This document shows positions 62,501-64,000 of a DNA stretch of 64,000 nucleotides, piece by piece; within the stretch, counting starts at the first letter, position 1, and each line of letters begins with the position of its first letter. The DNA comes from Schistosoma mansoni (Eukaryota; Platyhelminthes; Trematoda; Strigeidida; Schistosomatidae). The notes under the pieces were generated by a model. That model was not told the DNA's origin. It saw only the letters and a list, made by a program, of their open reading frames with translations, and did not search any database. The translations under genes and the position numbers were made by a program. The DNA lies in NCBI RefSeq assembly GCF_000237925.1, contig NC_031502.1, forward strand, positions 29,773,266-29,837,265, in the 5' to 3' direction.

Positions 62501-63523
62501 CGAATTATTCTTAACAGTTACCAGAATGTTATATTTATTAAAAAGAGGGTTATAAAGTAATCTATAAATACTACTTTTCTAATCATAACTACTGTTATAG
62601 GGACGTAGGATGCTAATTCAAGGTGGCCTGTTTGAATATCTGGGCTACCTGTTCCTGCCATCTAGATATTTCAGCAAGTTATCTGTTTCCTTGTTTGTTT
62701 TAAAAGATCATTATGTCAATTAATTGCATAAGCTATTCAGGTGCGTTTGTGAAAAGTTTGCGGCCTTTCGCTGTACAAGTTACAAAAGTGCACAATCGGA
62801 AATATCGTGATGGCTGGCAATATGCACTGAAAAGAATGGAAATTATTCAGATATCGACTTTTAAAATGCTAATATCTAGCTGACCATCACTCAATATTTA
62901 TCGTCAATATCGATCAAGAAATAAGAGACCGAAACTCGTTGAAATACTTTGTGCTGACAATTCTATATTGTACCAAAAATATAATATGGAATAAAGCTAA
63001 TAATAATAATAACAATAATAATGATAGTAATAATAATAATGGACAGCATATAAGTTTATGCAGCCCCATTGCCAGAAATCAGCAACTTTAAGATTTCTAA
63101 GCAGAAATTCTTTTTCACAAGTCGTATTAATCGCAGACCGACGGTGATAGTAATACAGGTAGCAATCTAAGGACTAAACTCACCCGCATAAGTTGCAGCT
63201 TGTTGCTGCAAGCTCTGCAGAAGACCACGATTAACACCGAATTTCTTTGCAACAATTTGTAAGCCATCTTCATTGACTAGACGATACAGTACTAATGCTG
63301 TGTAAAAGCGTCTATGTAGGCTTAGACGCCGATTAACCATATTAGTATTACCGTGACAACCAACAGCAGATGAAGGTGCTCCACCTGCACACCTAGTAAT
63401 AAAACGTTCTTCAATACCAATCAGATCAGCGACTCGGCGCTCTGAAGAAGATAAACTTTGGTATTGTTCCAAATAGCATAACCAGTCTAGATCAGCACCA
63501 ACATCTAAGTAGACAGGAGTTAA
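20854..63523 (-). CDS. POLQ: DNA polymerase theta, C-terminal 1475 residues in 16 exons (5' end outside the window)
   Basis: POLQ couples a superfamily-2 helicase to a family-A polymerase and drives theta-mediated (microhomology) end joining in the nucleus. Joined in order: 63184-63523, 61999-62245, 60501-61602, 54031-54221, 53185-53240, 50754-51185, 48767-49060, 43870-44136, 39569-39696, 38641-38913, 36087-36305, 31038-31238, 29969-30152, 26811-27001, 21217-21369, 20854-21003. All introns are GT-AG, all phases agree, and the total is 4428 nt. Window numbering: helicase end and HhH region 1-196, disordered centre about 197-640, exonuclease-like domain about 640-1000, polymerase 1000-1475. Motif A is D1203-F-C-Q-L-E1208, the O-helix is R1269-Q-Q-A-K1273...Y1281-G, and motif C is H-D1421-E1422. 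These catalytic residues are intact, so an active polymerase is expected. The full-length protein would also need the ATPase exons beyond position 64000. Confidence 0.96.
21217..21369 (-). CDS. POLQ: POLQ window exon 15 (motif C)
   Basis: Fifty-one codons, phase 0 at both ends. It starts A-E-R-Q-A-V-N-N and then Q-G-S-A. It contains motif C as [10 protein letters not shown] with the metal-binding Asp and Glu. The intron to exon 16 is only 213 nt and is the shortest in this gene. Confidence 0.96.
21393..21713. repeat. 321-bp segment, left copy (direct repeat of 22723-23043)
   Basis: It differs from the right copy only by single-base insertions or deletions near 21442-21462. It begins 23 nt upstream (gene sense) of the exon 15 acceptor and ends at the gap. 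Confidence 0.95.
21714..21913. other. assembly gap (200 N)
   Basis: The gap cuts exon 3 of an SR-protein gene fragment on its right side. Confidence 0.99.
21914..22530 (-). CDS. SR-family splicing factor fragment (SRSF3/SRSF7-like RRM), 3' end lost in gap
   Basis: SR proteins bind exonic RNA through an RRM and recruit the spliceosome through an RS-rich tail. Exon 1 is 22512-22530 (ATG plus 16 nt), exon 2 is 22233-22478 and exon 3 is 22147 down to the gap edge at 21914. The introns are 33 and 85 nt, GT-AG, and both join in phase 1. The RRM shows K-L-Y-I-G-G-L (RNP2) and [15 protein letters not shown] (RNP1, the SRSF3/7 signature). A G/R/S-rich region ([15 protein letters not shown]) follows. 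It lies on the POLQ strand inside a POLQ intron. It looks functional up to the gap. Whether it belongs here is uncertain. Confidence 0.88.
22723..23043. repeat. 321-bp segment, right copy (direct repeat of 21393-21713)
   Basis: It joins the 3' side of the CR1-like LINE and, on the - strand, contains AATAAAG followed by an A/T tail. It could be LINE 3' UTR or duplicated POLQ intron. Confidence 0.95.
23044..25740 (-). mobile_element. CR1/jockey-type LINE with endonuclease and RT, frameshifted
   Basis: Read on the - strand: an endonuclease (25729 to 24865) with [13 protein letters not shown] and S-S-D-H motifs, then RT (24815 to 23092) with [28 protein letters not shown] and the catalytic K-Y-A-D-D. 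The order and motifs fit the CR1 clade (SR1/Perere-like in schistosomes). The copy is nearly full length for pol but has several frameshifts, so it is not autonomous. It lies in sense orientation in the intron between POLQ exons 14 and 15. Confidence 0.9.
25915..26125 (+). repeat. Sm-alpha-type SINE with hammerhead ribozyme, copy 1
   Basis: A tRNA-like head with a GGGTTTGAGTCCC box near 26012 is followed by the ribozyme at 26046-26106 and the tail CAGCCACTATCCATCTTTGC. This matches the known organisation of schistosome Sm-alpha elements. Confidence 0.85.
26046..26106 (+). ncRNA. hammerhead ribozyme, core intact
   Basis: The core CTGACGA (26060-26066) and GAAA (26081-26084) are canonical; position 7 may be any base. 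Stem I pairs ATCCAG (26054-26059) with CTGGAT (26093-26098), with an outer GCAG/CTGC pairing. Helix III is the minimal 3-bp type, and the predicted cut follows GTC at 26092. Stem II is weakened (GTC with GAC, one C/A mismatch). Self-cleavage is plausible in the + transcript, which is antisense to POLQ. Confidence 0.85.
26126..26810. other. POLQ intron remainder, nothing recognised
   Basis: AT-rich. A 66-codon - frame at 26504-26704 has no family signal. Confidence 0.5.
26811..27001 (-). CDS. POLQ: POLQ window exon 14 (fingers, before motif C)
   Basis: 191 nt completing a phase-1 codon and ending in phase 0. It reads G-V-Q-K-F at the start and contains [10 protein letters not shown], equivalent to the T-x-L-G-R-R-R-x-L-P element of family-A polymerases. 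The middle Arg residues of that element are replaced here (H-I-R). Confidence 0.94.
27478..27668 (-). repeat. tRNA-like foldback SINE copy, cut by gap
   Basis: It starts with the arm AGCTAGACCACAATAAAAAA and continues with the CACTGGATGGCCGTTTTGTCC segment shared with other copies. A tRNA-like GGTCCTGGGTTCAAATCTCG stretch in the opposite orientation runs into the N gap. Confidence 0.75.
27669..27868. other. assembly gap (200 N)
   Basis: A placeholder gap bordered on the left by a tRNA-like repeat. Confidence 0.99.
27869..28549. other. POLQ intron, nothing recognised
   Basis: AT-rich unique sequence between the gap and a hammerhead SINE. Confidence 0.5.
28550..28725 (+). repeat. Sm-alpha-type SINE, copy 2 (ribozyme decayed)
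   Basis: The tRNA-like head has TAGCTGAGTGG (A-box) near 28562 and GGGTTTGAGTCTC (B-box) near 28604, then the hammerhead region and the CACTGTCCATCTTTG tail. Confidence 0.88.
28640..28700 (+). ncRNA. decayed hammerhead ribozyme motif
   Basis: Stem II (GTCC/GGAC) and stem I are well kept, but the core reads GTGACGG at 28654-28660. Two invariant positions (C3 and A9) are changed, so it is expected to be inactive. Confidence 0.8.
28775..28870 (+). repeat. tRNA-like SINE tail fragment
   Basis: AGGACGAAACGGCCATCCAG, followed by TGTGGTCTAGCTTCAATTGA, matches the 3' half of the foldback SINE. Confidence 0.75.
28871..29968. other. POLQ intron, mostly unrecognised
   Basis: A diverged tRNA-like remnant lies at about 29660-29840 (AGCCTAAAGGTTAAG, then GTGATTCGACTCTC). 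The rest shows nothing. Confidence 0.5.
29969..30152 (-). CDS. POLQ: POLQ window exon 13 (motif B, O-helix)
   Basis: 184 nt, phase 0 in and phase 1 out. It contains [16 protein letters not shown], the nucleotide-binding O-helix, almost identical to the vertebrate POLQ motif. Confidence 0.97.
30153..31037. other. POLQ intron, nothing recognised
   Basis: 885 nt of AT-rich sequence. The + frame at 30883-31080 overlaps exon 12 antisense and is not a gene. Confidence 0.6.
31038..31238 (-). CDS. POLQ: POLQ window exon 12 (motif A)
   Basis: Sixty-seven codons, phase 0 at both ends. Motif A reads G-D-F-C-Q-L-E-L-R instead of the usual D-Y-S-Q-x-E. After it, about 15 extra polar residues ([12 protein letters not shown]) precede the D-A-F-K-K that corresponds to vertebrate D-V-F-R. 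Confidence 0.96.
31786..32135. mobile_element. solo LTR, 350 bp, with 5-bp target-site duplication
   Basis: The segment begins TGATGTGTGGGCGAGG and ends TTTATAACA (TG...CA). It is flanked on both sides by ATATC (31781-31785 and 32136-32140). No internal coding sequence remains, so it is a recombined solo LTR. The orientation is probably + (TATATATA near 31865). Family membership (Boudicca-like or other) is not established. Confidence 0.75.
32141..33593. other. POLQ intron, possible LINE 3'-UTR remnant
   Basis: The stretch at about 32825-32910 (GTGGACTGTCTGAAACCAGT, then GGAATGGCTCAGAATTAGTT) resembles LINE 3' sequence. Nothing else is recognised. Confidence 0.4.
33594..34098 (-). repeat. 506-bp dispersed repeat, copy 2 (inverted relative to 16241-16746)
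   Basis: It is nearly base-for-base the reverse complement of copy 1, including the shared part of the 82-codon frame. It abuts the 5' side of the LINE that begins at about 34110. Confidence 0.88.
34110..36035 (+). mobile_element. endonuclease/RT LINE with large internal deletion, antisense to POLQ
   Basis: An endonuclease segment at 34360-34510 (T-Y-A-P-T-D, then [13 protein letters not shown], with the catalytic G-D-F-N Asp lost) is followed by the inter-domain linker ([11 protein letters not shown]) near 35030. A short RT start follows near 35510-35605. The sequence then jumps directly to the C-terminal end ([16 protein letters not shown]) at 35640-35740 and the 3' UTR to about 36035. It is the same family as 10949-12165. 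Confidence 0.82.
36087..36305 (-). CDS. POLQ: POLQ window exon 11 (thumb/palm, T-A-T-G-R)
   Basis: Seventy-three codons, phase 0 at both ends. Y-T-A-T-G-R-I, P-N-L-Q-S-V-P and the R-C-A-F entry of exon 12 line up with the template-binding elements of POLQ. About 30 Asn/Ser-rich residues follow, at the place where vertebrate POLQ also has an insertion. Confidence 0.95.
36306..38640. other. POLQ intron, LINE 3'-UTR fragment only
   Basis: About 36680-36890 (ATTTATGCCTAATATCTTCT ... GACAACTTGAGTCGATATG) resembles the 3' UTR of the LINE ending at 36035. A (TAA)n tract lies at 36408-36422. Nothing else is recognised. Confidence 0.5.
38641..38913 (-). CDS. POLQ: POLQ window exon 10 (polymerase thumb)
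   Basis: Ninety-one codons, phase 0 at both ends. It holds [21 protein letters not shown] and I-M-E-W-R, matching vertebrate POLQ V-L-F-L-E-L-K-L-P, L-K-A-L-H-P-L-P and I-L-E-W-R. Confidence 0.95.
39206..39255 (+). ncRNA. Penelope-like-element hammerhead motif (candidate)
   Basis: CTGAAGA (39214-39220), an extra A, a GTGG/TCAC stem II, then GAAACGTC (39241-39248) with a minimal helix III. Stem I pairs TATTT/AAATA and CT/AG. This layout (CTGAnGAAG ... GAAACGTC) is the one reported for hammerheads in Penelope-like retroelements. No Penelope RT is visible nearby. Confidence 0.65.
39569..39696 (-). CDS. POLQ: POLQ window exon 9
   Basis: 128 nt, phase 1 in and phase 0 out. It encodes a helical stretch ending L-A-G-Q-P-F-P-M, equivalent to vertebrate Q-L-A-G-H-S-F-S-F, followed by the V-L-F of exon 10. 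Confidence 0.92.
39697..40914. other. POLQ intron with TA microsatellite
   Basis: A (TA)n tract lies at 40024-40066. A 75-codon + frame runs through it and is not a gene. Nothing else is recognised. Confidence 0.55.
40915..42920 (-). mobile_element. endonuclease/RT LINE (second family), sense to POLQ
   Basis: On the - strand: the pre-RT linker ([11 protein letters not shown], 42735-42532), the RT start ([21 protein letters not shown], 42085-41801), then [11 protein letters not shown] and L-E-Y-A-D-D with S-K-C-Q-V-L-L-Q-D (41679-41413). C-E-T-W-P-L-R follows near 41150, then a W-L-E-H-V-L-R region near 40970. Many frameshifts, dead copy. It differs from the 10949 family by its [10 protein letters not shown] insertion. 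Confidence 0.85.
42921..43869. other. POLQ intron, nothing recognised
   Basis: AT-rich, with a short TA run at 43822-43836. Confidence 0.5.
43870..44136 (-). CDS. POLQ: POLQ window exon 8 (end of exonuclease-like domain)
   Basis: 267 nt, phase 1 at both ends. It ends [18 protein letters not shown], the E-M-P-x-Q-x-x-L-x-x-M-E-x-x-G-x-x-F pattern that opens the polymerase domain. The N-terminal half is poorly conserved, so the acceptor at 44137 is less certain than the donor. Confidence 0.88.
44962..45240 (+). repeat. tRNA-like foldback SINE with inverted arms
   Basis: The left arm AGATAACCGTTGAAAGCC (about 44966) pairs with the right arm GGTTTTCAACGGTTATTT (about 45194). The interior has an A-box-like TAGCTCAATGGT near 45078 and a tRNA-like GATCCTGGGACCGATGCTC stretch. 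Confidence 0.8.
45241..46120. other. POLQ intron, nothing recognised
   Basis: AT-rich. The - frame at 45442-45627 is a hydrophobic low-complexity frame without support. Confidence 0.5.
46140..46180 (-). repeat. Sm-alpha-type SINE tail, left of gap
   Basis: On the - strand it reads ATTCCACTGCTAGCCACTAT, the tail that follows the hammerhead cut site in the copies at 26100 and 28690. It ends exactly at the gap. Confidence 0.85.
46181..46380. other. assembly gap (200 N) at the centre of a palindrome
   Basis: The flanks are perfect reverse complements of each other for about 30 nt. Confidence 0.99.
46381..46415 (+). repeat. Sm-alpha-type SINE tail, right of gap
   Basis: ATTCCACTGCTAGCCACTAT begins at the first base after the gap, in inverted orientation to the left copy. 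Confidence 0.85.
46416..47195. other. POLQ intron, nothing recognised
   Basis: A fragment near 46830-46900 (ACATGTGACGCAAGTTAGTA) vaguely resembles LINE RT sequence. It is not callable. Confidence 0.4.
47196..47425 (-). repeat. tRNA-like foldback SINE with inverted arms
   Basis: The left arm (TAACTATTGAAAAGCGG, ... ACGGCCGTTTCGTCC) is the imperfect reverse complement of the right arm (GGAAGAAACGCCCATTTCGT, ... TTTTCGATAGTTGC). The - strand has a B-box-like GAGTTCAATTCC near 47290. Confidence 0.8.
48074..48131. repeat. (TA)n microsatellite
   Basis: Alternating TA with one TCTA interruption at about 48090. Confidence 0.95.
48292..48341 (-). ncRNA. decayed Penelope-like hammerhead motif
   Basis: On the - strand CTGAAAAAGTGG (48333 to 48322), then TCACGAAACGTC. 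It is the same unit as the + copy at 39206 and shares about 60 flanking bases (the TTTTTCCACTCATTGGG region). The core position G8 is A, so cleavage is unlikely. Confidence 0.6.
48767..49060 (-). CDS. POLQ: POLQ window exon 7 (exonuclease-like domain)
   Basis: 294 nt, phase 1 at both ends. It reads [20 protein letters not shown] and N-P-N-L-T-N-W-L, corresponding to the L-R, V-V-I-Y-D-F and A-C-W-L-L-D-P stretches of vertebrate POLQ. The phase-compatible acceptor TTTTCAAG at 49061 sets the start. The longer upstream open frame is intron. Confidence 0.9.
49061..50753. other. POLQ intron with TAAC tract
   Basis: A (TAAC)n microsatellite lies at 50546-50600. Nothing else is recognised. Confidence 0.6.
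50546..50600. repeat. (TAAC)n microsatellite
   Basis: About 13 tetranucleotide units with one imperfect TAAA unit. Confidence 0.95.
50754..51185 (-). CDS. POLQ: POLQ window exon 6 (exonuclease-like domain)
   Basis: 432 nt, phase 1 at both ends. It contains L-W-K-T-F-L-T-E-L and, later, [20 protein letters not shown], comparable to vertebrate V-V-G-L-A-V-C-W-G-G-R-D-A-Y-Y-F. A Ser/Asn/Asp-rich insertion sits between them. Exonuclease acidic residues are not evident, as in POLQ generally. Confidence 0.9.
51635..52930 (-). mobile_element. endonuclease/RT LINE, RT to 3' end, sense to POLQ
   Basis: A 219-codon frame (52471-51812) carries [24 protein letters not shown] and G-P-R-D-Y-R-N-Q. Upstream, 52745-52500 encodes L-E-Y-A-D-E (catalytic Asp lost) and S-K-C-K-V-L-L-Q-D, then a stop. 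52760-52930 resembles the LINE 5' region joined by deletion. It belongs to the 10949-12165 family. Confidence 0.88.
53185..53240 (-). CDS. POLQ: POLQ window exon 5 (56-nt exon)
   Basis: A small linker exon, phase 2 in and phase 1 out, flanked by TTCTTCAG and GTAGGT. It has no conserved motif. It is supported by the exact phase fit with both neighbours. Confidence 0.78.
53241..54030. other. POLQ intron with LINE 3'-UTR remnant
   Basis: About 53580-53780 resembles the LINE 3' UTR seen at 36680-36890. The rest is AT-rich. Confidence 0.5.
54031..54221 (-). CDS. POLQ: POLQ window exon 4 (disordered centre)
   Basis: 191 nt, phase 0 in and phase 2 out, Ser/Gln/Pro-rich ([11 protein letters not shown]). 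A second in-phase acceptor at 54215 would drop two codons. There is no known motif. The assignment rests on phase and position. Confidence 0.8.
54222..57599. other. POLQ intron (5' part by coordinate)
   Basis: It holds diverged tRNA-like remnants at about 55680-55870 and 57528-57575, and a foldback SINE at 56040-56355. Frames at 54837-55127 and 55450-55659 are unsupported. Confidence 0.5.
56040..56355 (+). repeat. tRNA-like SINE copy
   Basis: A tRNA-like GAAGGTCCTGGGTTCAGATC stretch near 56187 is followed by CTGCTGAGGAGTCTCATACT and CTAGGACGAAATGGCCGTCC, the shared body. Its upstream arm (GGTTGAACTCCACTGGTCAC) is inverted relative to the same segment at 16775. Confidence 0.8.
57600..58640 (+). 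mobile_element. RTE/SR2-like LINE, RT to 3' end, antisense to POLQ
   Basis: The 205-codon frame (57666-58283) carries [21 protein letters not shown] (catalytic pair intact), L-N-I-H-K-G-K-S-K and L-L-Y-G-A-E-T-W-R. After a stop it continues in broken frames: E-E-E-I-R-K, W-I-G-H-T, then [11 protein letters not shown] near 58570. The 3' terminus CTCCTCCACGAGGGGTAA lies near 58600. It is the best preserved copy of this family here but is 5'-truncated. Confidence 0.9.
58641..58955. other. POLQ intron, nothing recognised
   Basis: No clear coding or repeat signature between two LINE fragments. Confidence 0.4.
58960..59350 (-). mobile_element. decayed LINE RT C-terminal fragment
   Basis: The - strand reads [24 protein letters not shown] and N-L-H-R-L, the same order as the RT C-terminus at 52400-52100, with stops. 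It is an old copy. Confidence 0.75.
59351..60500. other. POLQ intron, nothing recognised
   Basis: AT-rich unique sequence. Confidence 0.5.
60501..61602 (-). CDS. POLQ: POLQ window exon 3 (1.1-kb central exon)
   Basis: 1102 nt, phase 2 in and phase 0 out. The first 45 or so residues retain family similarity ([21 protein letters not shown], compare E-A-A-A-L-I-V-E-E-A-R). The remainder is Asn/Ser/Thr-rich and predicted disordered, with a run of Thr near 60730. This is the linker between the helicase and polymerase halves. I can point to no recombinase-binding motif. Confidence 0.92.
61999..62245 (-). CDS. POLQ: POLQ window exon 2 (HhH/ratchet domain)
   Basis: 247 nt, phase 1 in and phase 2 out. 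N-R-L-G-W-N-H-M-E, then [13 protein letters not shown] and I-L-Q-R-A-I-P-F are close matches to the end of the vertebrate POLQ helicase domain. The arginine-rich helix and A-R-x-L-Y-x-A-G turn form its DNA-contacting helix-hairpin-helix. Confidence 0.96.
62246..63183. other. POLQ intron with AAT-rich tract
   Basis: A (TAA)n-like tract lies at 62997-63040. Nothing else is recognised. Confidence 0.6.
63184..63523 (-). CDS. POLQ: POLQ window exon 1 (helicase C-terminal part)
   Basis: 340 nt, phase 0 in and phase 1 out. D-L-D-W-L-C-Y-L-E, then [21 protein letters not shown] and [13 protein letters not shown] align with vertebrate POLQ. It is a little longer than the vertebrate segment because of an Ala/Gly/Ser insert ([11 protein letters not shown]). 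An acceptor at 63524 means that more exons lie upstream. Confidence 0.96.
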
Positions 63524-64000
63524 CTAAAACAAAAGGAAATAGAAATTCTTTGTGATCTAATAGGCTATTAACGAGAAATTGAGGAAAAATACTACAAAAA
63601 ACTACGAAGATAAAGATGTAGAAAATGAAACCATAATTATGTATTAGTAAGTAGGACTATATACATTACATGGGATGAAGAACGAGAATGGCATATTCGA
63701 GTATCATATGTAGTTGTACCATAAGAAAAAAATTACTTAGTTAATTGCGTTTTTCGTATGAACTTGAGTTTTGTTCACGTTCTTACTTAGTAAATACAAA
63801 AAGATCATGAGTATAAGTAATGTGAAGAGGAATTTCGAAAACTCCAAACGCTGATACAGTCGACAAACGAAACATTAAGTCTACACAAATATACACCACT
63901 TTAAATATACTAAACTTATCGGAATTGTATGGAGTGACGGGAAAGTATAGAGACTAAATATAGATTAGAAATCAGTGATATGTAAACTGTTGCGTACAAT
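63524..64000. other. POLQ intron running off the window
   Basis: AT-rich, with no exon recognised. Confidence 0.6.

Noticed and set aside
1-64000. CRISPR array, operon or bacterial defence system
   Set aside because: Spliced eukaryotic genes, SINEs and LINEs throughout. No regularly spaced repeats or prokaryotic gene organisation.

Overview
The window looks like nuclear DNA of a schistosome-type trematode. It is AT-rich and dominated by retroelement fragments, with 31-36 nt micro-introns and tRNA-headed SINEs that carry a hammerhead ribozyme (the Sm-alpha type). I cannot assign a species. Four 200-N gaps (10749-10948, 21714-21913, 27669-27868, 46181-46380) show that this is a scaffold, and three of them have duplicated or inverted flanks.

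Layout. Positions 1-993 hold a decayed Ty3/gypsy fragment. The + strand then carries three small host genes. The first is a complete RidA/YjgF-family gene (5414-5939, four exons, 141 aa). The second is a calmodulin-lysine N-methyltransferase-like gene (12535-13077 and 15380-15766, 5' exon not found). The third is an AAMDC/Mth938-domain gene (19129-19539). A possible exon with one membrane segment lies at 17897-17962. These genes are separated by LINE fragments and tRNA-like foldback repeats.

From 20854 to at least 63523 the - strand is one gene: the C-terminal part of the helicase region, a shortened disordered centre and the whole family-A polymerase domain of DNA polymerase theta (POLQ). 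I reconstructed 16 exons by splice sites and homology. Every intron phase is compatible, and the exons sum to 4428 nt, which is 1475 residues plus stop. The N-terminal helicase exons lie beyond position 64000. The introns (213 to 6279 nt) are filled with retroelements: a long CR1-type LINE, several endonuclease/RT LINEs, an RTE/SR2-like LINE, a solo LTR with a 5-bp target duplication, hammerhead SINEs and Penelope-like hammerhead motifs. The intron upstream of the motif C exon also holds an SR-protein (RRM) gene fragment that abuts a gap and sits between two copies of a 321-bp segment. That is either a nested gene or an assembly error.

How the genes relate. There is no operon-like unit. AAMDC and POLQ converge, with stop codons about 1.3 kb apart. 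The gene functions (imine/enamine detoxification, protein lysine methylation, an Mth938-fold protein, theta-mediated end joining) are independent. I found no coherent new multi-gene system. The least expected items are the foldback tRNA-like elements, the ribozyme copies, the polymerase motif A variant and the SR gene inside the POLQ intron.
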